Under the pieces are notes generated by a model. The model ran no database searches and was not told where the DNA came from. It was given only the letters and a program-made list of their open reading frames with translations. From NCBI GenBank assembly GCA_016290875.1, contig JAEEVL010000004.1, forward strand, positions 1-64,000: a stretch of DNA of 64,000 nt. The letters run 5' to 3'. Made by a program: the position numbers and the translations under genes. This DNA comes from Ruminococcus sp. Its GTDB lineage: Bacteria; Bacillota; Clostridia; Oscillospirales; Ruminococcaceae. Of this stretch, positions 26,682 through 36,308 are shown piece after piece (positions within the stretch are counted from its first letter, which is position 1; the number at the start of each line of letters is the position of its first letter).

Positions 26682-27057
26682 TAAATGAACCTCCTTGTAT
26701 TTAGCTGTGAAAAATGTAACAATGAGCCTTATGACAAGACACAAGACAACGTGAGTATATTACATCTCACATATCTTAATGTATTATAGCATATATAAAA
26801 GAAAATTTCCATATCTTATTTGACCTAAATAACTATACCATTTTTGTCGAATTTGCACAGTTTTCACATACAGGCTTTTTGCACACTAACAATAATGGGC
26901 TAACCGCGGTTAACAAAACTCCTGTTTTGTTTCTTAAACGCAACAGCATAGCGATATTCCACATAATAAAAAGGACTATCACGTTGACTATCCCAAAACT
27001 TTATGTTATAATAAAATAAAAATCATTATAAAAGATATACAAGGAGGCAGACTACAA
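26682..27057. other. divergent control region between hydC and a membrane-protein gene
   Basis: Holds a minus-strand -10 TATAAT at 26783-26788 with a weak -35 (TGGAAA), a perfect 12 bp palindrome TAACCGCGGTTA at 26901-26912, an inverted repeat CAAAAC/GTTTTG at 26914-26929, and the plus-strand promoter at 26984-27012. The palindromes could be operators. No gene is seen. Confidence 0.55.
26984..27012 (+). promoter_or_regulatory. promoter of the four-helix membrane protein
   Basis: TTGACT (26984-26989), 17 bp, TATAAT (27007-27012). Confidence 0.75.
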
Positions 27058-27717
27058 ATGTATGACACAAGCATATACGCCCAGCATCTGAACTCGCTGA
27101 AGAAGTGCCGCAAACGGTATACGGTAATATTCTTCTATTCAATAATAGCCAGCCTTATGCTGTTGATCTACGGTTTTCTGAATCTAATAAGCATAAGTCC
27201 TGACTTAATGCTAAAAAAAATTACCGACGATCCAAACAAACTGATGTCACCCAACTATTTCGTGCTCTTCGTTGACTCACTGATAGTTGCTCCCCTCGCA
27301 CTTTTCTTCGGAGTAAGAATTTCAGTCAGCCAGCACGACCTATCGGCAATCTTCAACATCTCGCTGCTCACAGGCAATCTGATACTGTTCTTTGTTAAAA
27401 GGGACTGGGATTTCTTCCACCGCGTACCGCTGTCTTTCGGCGTCTATACAGTATTCAGTCTTGCAGGCATATTCTTTTCGATACTTGGACTTACAACCAA
27501 TTTCCAGTATCATTGGCTTGAGGAACAAGACGGATTCCCCTATTTTAATGAACATCTCGCAGAGTATGAGATGTATGGAAAGAACTGGGACAAGTACAAT
27601 CCTTACATCGCAGAGAGCGAACGCCGCAAGAAAACTGCACAGGATCACATGGACGAGCTCCCTCAGCTCTCCCCTGAACAGCTAAATAAGCTTCAAAGCA
27701 ATTCTGCAAAAGATTAA
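27058..27717 (+). CDS. membrane protein of unknown function
   Basis: 219 residues with four predicted membrane helices at about 24-48, 68-92, 95-112 and 122-146. A hydrophilic C-terminal tail of about 70 residues is rich in Glu, Lys and aromatic residues. No family is recognised. Start ATG follows AAGGAGG; own promoter and terminator make it a single-gene unit. The gene is real by these signals, but its function cannot be inferred. Confidence 0.75.
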   Translation: MYDTSIYAQHLNSLKKCRKRYTVIFFYSIIASLMLLIYGFLNLISISPDLMLKKITDDPNKLMSPNYFVLFVDSLIVAPLALFFGVRISVSQHDLSAIFNISLLTGNLILFFVKRDWDFFHRVPLSFGVYTVFSLAGIFFSILGLTTNFQYHWLEEQDGFPYFNEHLAEYEMYGKNWDKYNPYIAESERRKKTAQDHMDELPQLSPEQLNKLQSNSAKD

Positions 27718-27741
27718 ATCATAACTTACGTATATTAGTTT

Positions 27742-27775
27742 ATAGTCTCTGTATACTGTACAGAGACTATTTTAA
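27742..27775 (+). terminator. terminator of the membrane-protein gene
   Basis: 12 bp perfect stem (27742-27753 with 27759-27770), 5 nt loop, T-rich tail. Confidence 0.85.
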
Positions 27776-27827
27776 TTTCAAATACATATTTACAAAAAAT
27801 TCACATTTCAGATTGTTCAGATTTCAT

Positions 27828-27903
27828 TGACAAATATATATTATTATTGTATATTTAGTTTATAGTGTGATCCTGCGCTGCACCGCAGGATATGGACATA
27901 TCC
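27828..27903 (+). promoter_or_regulatory. promoter and two overlapping leader hairpins of the DUF4250 operon
   Basis: TTGACA, 17 bp, TATATT at about 27828-27856. Hairpin A: 27870-27877 with 27884-27891. Hairpin B: 27888-27894 with 27897-27903. The two share GGAT (27888-27891), so both cannot form fully at once. Confidence 0.55.
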
Positions 27904-27977
27904 GCCGACGTTGTGCACTGCGTCTGCGGTTCGATCATGACAGTATTCATATCATTTCATCACGGAGGTTTAACATT

Positions 27978-28151
27978 ATGATCCCTAATGATCCTGCAAT
28001 TCTTCTGAGTTACATAAACACCAAGCTCAGAGACGATTTTTCTGACCTTGACGAACTCTGCAAGAGCCTTTGTGTCTCCAGACAGACTATAGAAAGCAAA
28101 CTGTCTTCGATCGGCTATGTTTACGACCAATCAAAAAACTGTTTCCGCTGA
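27978..28151 (+). CDS. DUF4250 domain protein
   Basis: 57 residues covering the whole DUF4250 family: PNDPAILLSYINTKLRD, then LDELCKSLCVSRQTIESKLSSIGYVYD. The second half looks like a helix-turn-helix, so it may bind nucleic acid; no member has a known role that I can name. Start ATG 10 nt after CGGAGG. It lies 43 nt upstream of a large secreted protein gene and shares its promoter. An inverted repeat TTCCGCTGAAGCGGAA (28143-28158) overlaps its stop, and a second hairpin GGTGC/GCACC (28167-28180) precedes the next ribosome binding site. Confidence 0.85.
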   Translation: MIPNDPAILLSYINTKLRDDFSDLDELCKSLCVSRQTIESKLSSIGYVYDQSKNCFR

Positions 28152-28194
28152 AGCGGAACAAAGACAGGTGCTTGCGCACCGATGGGAGGGAAAA

Positions 28195-30255
28195 ATGAAA
28201 CAATTCACCCAAAGGGCTGTTTCTTCTCTGCTCACAGCAGCTATCGCTCTGTGTTCTTTCACAGTTGCCCCCGCAAATGCAGCAGACGAATCAACTGAGC
28301 CCAAAGAAGTAACAGTAACCTTCGACTGTTCCGGCGAGGGCATCGCTCTTGCACCGGATGAAGAAGGAAACATCCCCGAAGGCATTGACGGTTTTACAGA
28401 CAAACCAGGCTCATCATACACTCTTCCTGAGCAGAAACTCGAAAAAGCCGGCTACAGCTTTGAAGGCTGGACTTTCGACGGTGTAAAGGGTTATCAGCCA
28501 GGTATGGTAATACAGCTTCCCGAAGAAGACGCTGTTCTCAAACCGGTATTCTGTTTTGAAGACTATGATGATTCCTACAAACTCAATTATACAGTAGAGA
28601 TAGACGGAAAGTTACTCGGAAAGGGCGAAAAGCCTTCTTCTTTCTATGCTCCTCCGGGCAAAATAGTCAAGGTATCGACTATGAGCTGTGAACGTGAGGG
28701 CTACTATCAGAAAGGCTGGTATCTCGAAGACGGAACCGAGTTCTATCACGGCGAATACATCATTATGCCTGATCATGATGTTGAATTCACACCTATCTGG
28801 AAAAAATACGTCATCATCAACTACGTTGTAGGCGACGTTGACCGTGTAAACGGTGCTAAAAAGGCAGACTTCGAGAAGCTTGAAGGCGGCAGCATCGAGC
28901 TTCAGAAGAGTGACCGCTTCTCCAGAAACGGCTTCAAGATCACAGGCTGGCTTTGCAGTCTTGACAATCAGGTATATCTTCCCGAGCAGACTTTTACTGT
29001 TCCCGGCGTAGACATAGACATGACAGCCGTATGGACACCGATAACCTACAATATAGTATTCAATCCCGGCACAGGCTCAGCCGACATCCAGAGAATAAAG
29101 GGTACTACTGATACTACTATCATTCTTCCTGAATGCACCGCTGTTAAGAGCGGATATAAGTTCGACGGCTGGAAATTCAACAATGTAGTTTATCAGCCTG
29201 GTGACGAGTACTTTATCGAAGGTGTTATGCCCGGACTTGGCTATGCTTTCACAGCTGTATGGTCAAAGGACAACGGCGAAGTAACTACAACTACTACTGT
29301 TGCTACTACGACCACCACAACTACAACTGCTTTTGAATCAACTACTACAACAGAGGAGACCTGTGTTACAGATAACTGCTCAACCTTCTATGATGATGTC
29401 TCAACAACAATTCCTGATAATTATTACTACTCCGTAGAAGCATTCGACAAGGAGTCTGGCGAGCCTGTTTACGGCGAGGAGATCAGTTGTGTATTCAATC
29501 AGGAATATGTTCAGGGCGAAGTTACAATATATACCGGACCGGTAGTAAGCTGCACACCTACCAAGGACCAGCCTGGCATCATAAGCTTTAAAGAAGCATT
29601 AGGAGCGTCAAGACTCTATCTTTCAGACTTCAGAACTGACTATCAGTCTCCTTATGAGGCCAACGACAATGATGTCAAGATCGAGGGTAACGATTACAAC
29701 AAAAATCTCAGCGTAAAGGTCTTCCTCACAAAGCGCCCCGACCTCAGGGTAAGATTTTTCGATGAACTTACCGGCTACCCGATGAAGAGCGTTACAGTAA
29801 GTCTCGTAAAGATGAACAAAGACGGAACACCAGGTACAATTGTTGACAATATCAATATGACAGACAATTATATCTATGACGCTTATGATCTTGATAAGAC
29901 TGCTACTTACACGATAATCTGCAATTCAAAGGGTGAAGCAATCAGTCCCAGATCAAAGCTCCCGATCAAATTTACCGAAAGCGAACCTTATCAGTACATC
30001 GACGTTTACATCCAGCCGTGGTTCTACAAAGCCGGCGATGCTAACTGCGACGGTAATGTAAATATTGCAGACGCAGTTCTCGTTATGCAGGTCGCAACCA
30101 ACCCTGACAAATACGCACAAGGCAAGTCCGATTACAGCATTTCCGAAATGGGAGAAGTAAACGCTGACGTTGACGGTAAGAAAGGTCTTACCAATGCCGA
30201 TGCACTTCTAATTCAAAAATTCAAACTCGGACTTATAGATTCATTCCGCGAATAA
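28195..30255 (+). CDS. secreted InlB B-repeat protein with C-terminal dockerin
   Basis: 686 residues. Signal peptide 1-29 (ends APANA). Four or more Listeria-Bacteroides/InlB B-repeats follow (patterns such as AGYSFEGWTFDG, GYYQKGWYLEDG, NGFKITGWL, SGYKFDGWKFNN), then a short Thr linker near residues 370-395, a beta-rich region of about 200 residues with no recognised family, and a C-terminal type I dockerin (GDANCDGNVNIADAVLVMQ and ADVDGKKGLTNADALLIQK). A likely non-catalytic cellulosome or surface component. Start ATG follows GGGAGGG. Confidence 0.88.
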   Translation: MKQFTQRAVSSLLTAAIALCSFTVAPANAADESTEPKEVTVTFDCSGEGIALAPDEEGNIPEGIDGFTDKPGSSYTLPEQKLEKAGYSFEGWTFDGVKGYQPGMVIQLPEEDAVLKPVFCFEDYDDSYKLNYTVEIDGKLLGKGEKPSSFYAPPGKIVKVSTMSCEREGYYQKGWYLEDGTEFYHGEYIIMPDHDVEFTPIWKKYVIINYVVGDVDRVNGAKKADFEKLEGGSIELQKSDRFSRNGFKITGWLCSLDNQVYLPEQTFTVPGVDIDMTAVWTPITYNIVFNPGTGSADIQRIKGTTDTTIILPECTAVKSGYKFDGWKFNNVVYQPGDEYFIEGVMPGLGYAFTAVWSKDNGEVTTTTTVATTTTTTTTAFESTTTTEETCVTDNCSTFYDDVSTTIPDNYYYSVEAFDKESGEPVYGEEISCVFNQEYVQGEVTIYTGPVVSCTPTKDQPGIISFKEALGASRLYLSDFRTDYQSPYEANDNDVKIEGNDYNKNLSVKVFLTKRPDLRVRFFDELTGYPMKSVTVSLVKMNKDGTPGTIVDNINMTDNYIYDAYDLDKTATYTIICNSKGEAISPRSKLPIKFTESEPYQYIDVYIQPWFYKAGDANCDGNVNIADAVLVMQVATNPDKYAQGKSDYSISEMGEVNADVDGKKGLTNADALLIQKFKLGLIDSFRE

Positions 30256-30262
30256 AAAAGCA

Positions 30263-30291
30263 AAGGACGGCTCAAAGCCGTCCTTCTTTTT
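30263..30291 (+). terminator. bidirectional terminator between convergent genes
   Basis: AAGGACGGC (30263-30271) pairs with GCCGTCCTT (30277-30285); T-run to the right and A-run to the left. Confidence 0.9.
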
Positions 30292-30857
30292 TATATAATG
30301 CCAAGTCCTTCAAGCAGCAGCTTTGTTCCTATAAGTATCAGGATAACACCGCCTGCTATCTCCGCCTTGTTCTCATATTTGCTGCCGAATCTCTTTCCGA
30401 TAACAACTCCCGCAAGCGAAAGTGCAAATGTAACAACACCGATTGAAGTCACAGAGAAGAATAGATTTACTTCCTCAGCCGCAAATACAATACCGACCGC
30501 AAGAGCATCGATGCTCGTTGCAATCGCCAATACGAAAAGTTCACCTATTTTCAGCCGATATTCACTCTCGGCTTCATCATCATCTTCAGTAAGAGCTTCA
30601 AATATCATCTTTCCGCCGATTATACCCAGAAGTCCGAATGCTACCCAATGACTTACAGATGTTATATACTCTGCAAACCGACTGCCGAGAAAGTAGCCTA
30701 TAAGTGGCATTCCGGCCTGGAATACACCAAAAAACAGAGCTGTTACAAAAGCTCCTTTATAATCAAGCCGCTTCATACTCAGTCCCTTACAGACAGAGAC
30801 CGAAAATGCGTCCATAGCCAGACCTACGGACAGAAGCAGTAATTCTGTTATTCCCAT
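30291..30857 (-). CDS. mntP: manganese efflux pump MntP
   Basis: 188 residues, six membrane helices in two MntP repeats. The conserved Asp motifs are in SVGLAMDAFSVSVCKG (first) and ATSIDALAVGIVF (second). It exports Mn(II). Start ATG with GAGGTG upstream. The 49 nt to the next gene has room only for a TATAAT-like promoter and no yybP-ykoY manganese riboswitch. Confidence 0.94.
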   Translation of the reverse strand: MGITELLLLSVGLAMDAFSVSVCKGLSMKRLDYKGAFVTALFFGVFQAGMPLIGYFLGSRFAEYITSVSHWVAFGLLGIIGGKMIFEALTEDDDEAESEYRLKIGELFVLAIATSIDALAVGIVFAAEEVNLFFSVTSIGVVTFALSLAGVVIGKRFGSKYENKAEIAGGVILILIGTKLLLEGLGII

Positions 30858-30906
30858 AAAAACACCTCAGCTTTATATTATACATTATATAAAGTCTGTG
30901 GTCAAG

Positions 30907-31410
30907 TTATTCGAGTTTTAGAGTCATAACAAAATCATCCATAACGAAGCCGCTGCCAATGTCGGTAACAACAAGTTCAGAGACTTCAAATCCGCGCTTT
31001 TCGTAAACAGCTATCGCCTGGTCGTTGTGCTTGTTCACAGTGAGGTAGACAGAGTTTTTGCCAAGTGCTTCAGCTTCTTCGGCAACTCTGTCAAGCATTA
31101 ACGAAGCGATCCCCTTTCCGCGCTTATCACTTCTCAGATATAGCTTGCTAAGGAAGAGCCTATCGTCTTTCTCAGGTTTTATTCCAATATAACCGCACAG
31201 GTCTTCATCATCGTATACAGCAAGATATTCATACCCCTGTTCCTCGACCTGCCTGCACATCGCATCGAGCGACTGGAACTTCTCCACCATATAGTCTATC
31301 TGAGCCTCTGTGATAATACACGGAAAATACTCATGCCATATCTCGTCAGCAAGCTCAGCGACTTTTCTCAGCTCGGGAAGATACTTGACTTTCTTGATTT
31401 CAACTGCCAT
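30907..31410 (-). CDS. GNAT-family N-acetyltransferase
   Basis: 167 residues with a full GNAT fold: LYLRSDKRGKGIASLMLDRV is the acetyl-CoA pyrophosphate loop (R/Q-x-x-G-x-G/A), followed by VYLTVNKHNDQAIAVYEKRGFE. Acceptor unknown. The start is the ATG at 31410, 6 nt after GGAGA; in-frame upstream Mets lie inside the yebC terminator hairpin. Confidence 0.88.
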   Translation of the reverse strand: MAVEIKKVKYLPELRKVAELADEIWHEYFPCIITEAQIDYMVEKFQSLDAMCRQVEEQGYEYLAVYDDEDLCGYIGIKPEKDDRLFLSKLYLRSDKRGKGIASLMLDRVAEEAEALGKNSVYLTVNKHNDQAIAVYEKRGFEVSELVVTDIGSGFVMDDFVMTLKLE

Positions 31411-31428
31411 AATTTTCTCCATAAAACA

Positions 31429-31458
31429 GCGGAGGACGCATAACATACATCCTCCGCA
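31429..31458 (-). terminator. terminator of yebC, also leader hairpin of the GNAT gene
   Basis: GCGGAGGA and TCCTCCGC form an 8 bp stem with a loop of about 13 nt; on the minus strand TGTTTTATGG follows. Confidence 0.65.
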
Positions 31459-31464
31459 CAGTTA

Positions 31465-32199
31465 TCATTCTTCTTCAGGCATTTCCCAGTTGTGGTAAAC
31501 GTTCTGAACGTCGTCATTATCCTCAAGGTGTTCAAGGAGGAGATTCATCTTCTTGATGTGCTCCTCGTCTGTGAGGGTAGTATAGTTTGCAGGGATCATC
31601 TCAGTCTCAGCAGAAAGAACCTTGTAGCCCTTGCTTGTGAGTCCCTCGCGGAGAGCGTGAACGTTCTCGGGAGCGCACTCGATCTCTACTGTCTCCTCGT
31701 TGATGTCGAAATCATCGCCGCCTAACTCAAATACATCGTCCATTACAGCGTCTTCGTCAAGACCTGTGTTCTCGAGAACAACGATGCCCTTCTGACTGAA
31801 CATAAAGGATACACAGCCGATAGTGCCAAGGTTGCCGCCGAACTTATCGAAGTAGTGACGAACTTCACCGGCTGTTCTGTTTCTGTTGTCTGTAAGGCAC
31901 TCTACGATAACAGCAACGCCGTTAGGACCGTATCCCTCATATGTGATGTTCTCATAGTTGTTCTTGTCCTCACCGCCGGCAGCCTTCTTGATAACTCTCT
32001 CGATATTATCGTTGGGTACGTTGTTAGCCTTAGCCTTAGCGATAAGATCACGGAGCTTGCTGTTGTTGTTCGGATCAGGACCGCCCTCACGTACAACGAC
32101 TGTGATCTCACGGCCGATCTTTGTGAAGATCTTACCCTTTACAGCATCGGTTGCTTCCTTCTTACGCTTGATATTATTCCATTTTGAATGACCTGACAT
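31465..32199 (-). CDS. yebC: YebC/PmpR-family protein
   Basis: 244 residues, full length. Starts with the family signature MSGHSKWNNIKRKK and contains NNPNND-like NVPNDNIERVIKKA and YEGYGPNGVAVIVE. Long annotated as a transcription regulator; recent work links members to relief of ribosome stalling at proline stretches. Start ATG follows TAGGAG. Confidence 0.96.
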   Translation of the reverse strand: MSGHSKWNNIKRKKEATDAVKGKIFTKIGREITVVVREGGPDPNNNSKLRDLIAKAKANNVPNDNIERVIKKAAGGEDKNNYENITYEGYGPNGVAVIVECLTDNRNRTAGEVRHYFDKFGGNLGTIGCVSFMFSQKGIVVLENTGLDEDAVMDDVFELGGDDFDINEETVEIECAPENVHALREGLTSKGYKVLSAETEMIPANYTTLTDEEHIKKMNLLLEHLEDNDDVQNVYHNWEMPEEE

Positions 32200-32211
32200 T
32201 GTTTAACACTC

Positions 32212-32694
32212 CTATCTGATTATTATTCGTTTATCTATTTCACTTTCATCAGGCGGCTGAAATATCCCTGTAAACTTTTCCTCGAGACCTTTGTCAACGA
32301 AATAAGCGCTGACTTTTCCGTTTTTCACCGATTCATTTCTCTCAGCTATACGCTGCTTCCATAGTTCATCGGTTATATCGAGGTAATGCAGTTCACAGCT
32401 GATACCGTGCTGCCTGTAAAAACTTCTTGCATATTCTCTCTCGGATCTTGTCCAGAAGCCCCAGTCGAGTATAACATCCGTACCTGCCGCAGCTATTTCC
32501 AGTGACTTTCCGTATAAGTAGTCCTGTATGCGGCGGACGTATTCATCCAGCATATCGCCGGCTTCATTTCTAAATACTGCGAGCGTTATCTCGTCCACCG
32601 AAAGTATCACAGCACCGGTTTCGTCGGCGAGACTGCGTGCATATGTGGACTTGCCGCTGCACAGTTTTCCGCAGGTCATAATGACCTTAGCCAT
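32212..32694 (-). CDS. P-loop kinase-like ATPase (AAA_33/zeta-like)
   Basis: 160 residues. Walker A GKLCSGKST (residues 8-16), then a DE pair (SVDEITLAVF), a WGFWTRSEREYAR segment typical of predicted kinases in this family, and a lid with RIAERNE. Probably a small-molecule or nucleotide kinase; no antitoxin-like gene is adjacent, so a toxin role is not supported. Start ATG at 32694 with GGAGGG 8 nt upstream. It overlaps the end of mrnC. Confidence 0.8.
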   Translation of the reverse strand: MAKVIMTCGKLCSGKSTYARSLADETGAVILSVDEITLAVFRNEAGDMLDEYVRRIQDYLYGKSLEIAAAGTDVILDWGFWTRSEREYARSFYRQHGISCELHYLDITDELWKQRIAERNESVKNGKVSAYFVDKGLEEKFTGIFQPPDESEIDKRIIIR

Positions 32695-33097
32695 TATCAT
32701 TACCCTCCTGCGCCATAATCATGTCAAAGAGTTCTCTGATACGCTCCTGCTGTCCGGTAAGGAAAAGAAAACCGAACAGTGCCTCGACCGCTGTTGCACG
32801 TCGATACTGAACTGCCGCAGCGTGCTTTGGAACTGTGTTTCCGGTAGCGTTTCTGCCGCGTTTGAGTACACCGAGTTCGCGTTCGCTCAGAACTTCCGAA
32901 ATAGTTTCATAGGCATCTGACTGAAATTCCGCACATACCAGCTTTACCTTTGCGGAATGAAGCTTTGCTACCGGCATATTAGCCTGTCTCAAAAGATACT
33001 CCCTAACAAGCGTATCGTAGACGCTGTCGCCGAGAAAGGCAAGCGTGAGCGGACTGTAACAATTTGCCTCGCGCTCTGATAAATACTTTCTGTCCAT
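32687..33097 (-). CDS. mrnC: Mini-ribonuclease III
   Basis: 136 residues, an RNase III catalytic domain without a dsRNA-binding domain. Motifs LAFLGDSVYDTLVREYLL (the acidic catalytic region) and EALFGFLFLTGQ are present. It matures 23S rRNA ends in Firmicutes. The ATG at 33097 begins 1 nt after the obgE stop and lacks its own ribosome binding site, so it is probably coupled. Confidence 0.93.
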   Translation of the reverse strand: MDRKYLSEREANCYSPLTLAFLGDSVYDTLVREYLLRQANMPVAKLHSAKVKLVCAEFQSDAYETISEVLSERELGVLKRGRNATGNTVPKHAAAVQYRRATAVEALFGFLFLTGQQERIRELFDMIMAQEGNDNG

Positions 33098-33098
33098 A

Positions 33099-34400
<1,302 letters not shown>

Positions 34401-34452
34401 TTAAAGAAAAATCCCAAGCGTGAGCTCGGGATTTATTGTCATTAATGCGTGC

Positions 34453-34737
34453 TTACTGCTCGATCTCGTAAACTGAGACCTTCTTGCGGTCACGGCCGTA
34501 GCGCTCGAACTTTACCTTACCGCTTACAGTTGCGAATAAAGTATCGTCTGAACCGATACCTACGCCCTCACCGGGATGGATGTGTGTACCTCTCTGACGA
34601 ACGAGGATATTGCCAGCCTTTACGAACTGACCGTCAGCTCTCTTGACACCGAGTCTCTTAGCCTCAGAGTCACGTCCGTTCTTAGTAGAACCAACACCCT
34701 TTTTATGAGCGAAGAACTGCATACTGATCTTAAACAT
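34453..34737 (-). CDS. rpmA: ribosomal protein bL27 with cleavable N-terminal extension
   Basis: 94 residues. Begins [20 protein letters not shown], the extended Firmicutes form: the Prp protease cuts after QFF so that mature L27 starts at Ala. The rest is the normal L27 body ([13 protein letters not shown] and [14 protein letters not shown]). Start ATG follows GGAGGTG. It lies just after prp, which encodes its processing enzyme. Confidence 0.97.
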   Translation of the reverse strand: MFKISMQFFAHKKGVGSTKNGRDSEAKRLGVKRADGQFVKAGNILVRQRGTHIHPGEGVGIGSDDTLFATVSGKVKFERYGRDRKKVSVYEIEQ

Positions 34738-34739
34738 AC

Positions 34740-35048
34740 TTACACCTCCGAAATAGTGATATTGATTGTGTCGGGATACTCTTCAAGTACAGCCTCTAAG
34801 TGCTGTTTCAGCCGGAACAGGAAGCGTGAAGGTTTGTCCCCTTCCGCGGCCTTACATCTTATGATGTTGTCGCCGACTTCGACCTCAGGAGAACAGCCGA
34901 ATTCATCGAGCAGATTTACTGTAAGCTGAACAGCTGACGAAACAGCTGCACAGGCGACATCACTGCCGCTTTCAGCAAGACCTGCGTGTCCGCTCAGTTC
35001 AAATCCTGAGAGAGCACCCTTTGATCCATAGAATCTTGCACGGATCAT
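34740..35048 (-). CDS. prp: ribosomal-processing cysteine protease Prp
   Basis: 102 residues. Catalytic His21 (SGHAG) and Cys33 (VACAAVSSA) are both present. It removes the N-terminal extension of L27. It overlaps the end of rplU by 4 nt and ends 2 nt before rpmA. Confidence 0.95.
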   Translation of the reverse strand: MIRARFYGSKGALSGFELSGHAGLAESGSDVACAAVSSAVQLTVNLLDEFGCSPEVEVGDNIIRCKAAEGDKPSRFLFRLKQHLEAVLEEYPDTINITISEV

Positions 35049-35356
35049 GCCTTGATAGATTCGATCTTTACCTGAGTGTAAGGCTGTCTGTGACCCTGCT
35101 TCTTCTTCTCGCCCTTCTTAGGCTTGTAAGTGAAAACAGTAATCTTCTTAGCCTTGCCGTTCTTGATGACCTTAGCAGAAACTGCTGCACCGTCAACATA
35201 AGGTGTACCGATCTTGATACCATCGTCAGCTCCGAGAGCAACTACCTTGTCAAAAGTAACTGTCTCATCAGCCTCAGCTGCGAGCTTCTCGATGAAGATG
35301 ATGTCTCCCTCGTTTACCTGATACTGCTTTCCGCCAGTTTCAATAACTGCGTACAT
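35045..35356 (-). CDS. rplU: ribosomal protein bL21
   Basis: 103 residues, full length: [14 protein letters not shown] at the start and [22 protein letters not shown] at the end. Binds 23S rRNA in the 50S subunit. First gene of rplU-prp-rpmA(-obgE), preceded by an L21-type leader. Confidence 0.97.
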   Translation of the reverse strand: MYAVIETGGKQYQVNEGDIIFIEKLAAEADETVTFDKVVALGADDGIKIGTPYVDGAAVSAKVIKNGKAKKITVFTYKPKKGEKKKQGHRQPYTQVKIESIKA

Positions 35357-35442
35357 ATTGTGGCACCTGCCTTTTCAATAAACTCGCTGCGACGGGGTGT
35401 ACATGAGTACAGCTTGAACGCCCGTTTACAAGCGGCAATAAT
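35357..35442 (-). promoter_or_regulatory. L21 ribosomal-protein leader
   Basis: On the minus strand this leader contains a compound hairpin: CGGG/CCCG enclosing TGTAC-TCA-GTACA, upstream of rplU. Its shape and position fit the L21 leader of Firmicutes, which is thought to allow autoregulation by L21. The match is from memory and not computed. Confidence 0.5.
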
Positions 35443-35471
35443 ATTTTATCACAACAGCGTACGTTTGTCAA
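35443..35471 (-). promoter_or_regulatory. promoter of rplU-prp-rpmA
   Basis: Minus strand TTGACA (35466-35471), 17 bp, TAAAAT (35443-35448). Confidence 0.75.
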
Positions 35472-35563
35472 GCGTTTTTTACGATTTTTCGTAAAAAAAT
35501 GAATATCCTATTGCACAGCTGAACTTTATATGTTATAATTTTAAAAAACGAGGAGGGATAGCT

Positions 35564-36271
35564 TTGAAAAAAATTGTTTCGTATCTCCTGACATTCCTTT
35601 GTATTATTCCGCTAATCACGCTGACATCATGCAAAAATTACAATAAACCTCTGTCAATCAATAGAATAGAAACTATTATACAAAGGCGGTATGATACAAA
35701 GGTATATTTTCTGTCTGATAATACCGATGACGATCACAAAGGCAATATATGGTTCAAAGACAAAAGCGGTTTTAAATTTAAGATCGAATGTGACTATACT
35801 GTATGCGACTGGGATTTCCTGAACAGAAAAACTTATACAGCCTATGAATACTATATACCTGCATATTACAATGCGCACCCTGAGCTATTTGAGATATTCA
35901 GCGAAGACGGACACAGGTTTGAAATAAACGAAAAAGGAGAGCACATCCTCTACTTCAACAGCTATTACGAACTCGATGAGCTTGCAGAATTCGCCTGTAA
36001 CTGTGCTGACAAGATAAGTATTACAAATCACAGAATCACAGCTAAGTCGGCTCACGGACTATGGGACAGAGACTTTAATCTCTATTTTGAGCCAGCAGAT
36101 ATCGGCTACGAATGGAACGGATTTATGCGAATGACTATCCCAAATAATTTCTATACTCCCGAAACTCTTGCAGAGCATTTAAAAGAGTATTACGTTCATC
36201 AGCTTATCTGGAACAATGATAAAGAACATCTAGCAGAGGTCCCGAACGATATTATAAAGAAATACTCATAA
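35564..36271 (+). CDS. lipoprotein of unknown function
   Basis: 235 residues. Signal peptide with lipobox LTSC (Cys at about residue 23), then a domain rich in aromatic and charged residues with no recognised family. Start is TTG at 35564 with GAGGAGG 7 nt upstream; promoter TTGCAC, 17 bp, TATAAT lies just before. AT content is higher than in its neighbours, and it stands alone between two minus-strand blocks. Confidence 0.75.
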   Translation: MKKIVSYLLTFLCIIPLITLTSCKNYNKPLSINRIETIIQRRYDTKVYFLSDNTDDDHKGNIWFKDKSGFKFKIECDYTVCDWDFLNRKTYTAYEYYIPAYYNAHPELFEIFSEDGHRFEINEKGEHILYFNSYYELDELAEFACNCADKISITNHRITAKSAHGLWDRDFNLYFEPADIGYEWNGFMRMTIPNNFYTPETLAEHLKEYYVHQLIWNNDKEHLAEVPNDIIKKYS

Positions 36272-36272
36272 A

Positions 36273-36302
36273 CAAAAGCCTGAGCATGACGCTCAGGCTC
36301 TT
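36273..36302. terminator. terminator between convergent genes
   Basis: AGCCTGAGC and GCTCAGGCT form a 9 bp stem with a 5 nt loop. Confidence 0.75.
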
Positions 36303-36308
36303 ATCATT

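Noticed and set aside
30858..30906. yybP-ykoY manganese riboswitch upstream of mntP
   Set aside because: The 49 nt gap is too short to hold one.
32212..33097. Zeta-type toxin-antitoxin pair
   Set aside because: The P-loop protein looks like a predicted kinase, and its neighbour is Mini-RNase III, not an antitoxin.
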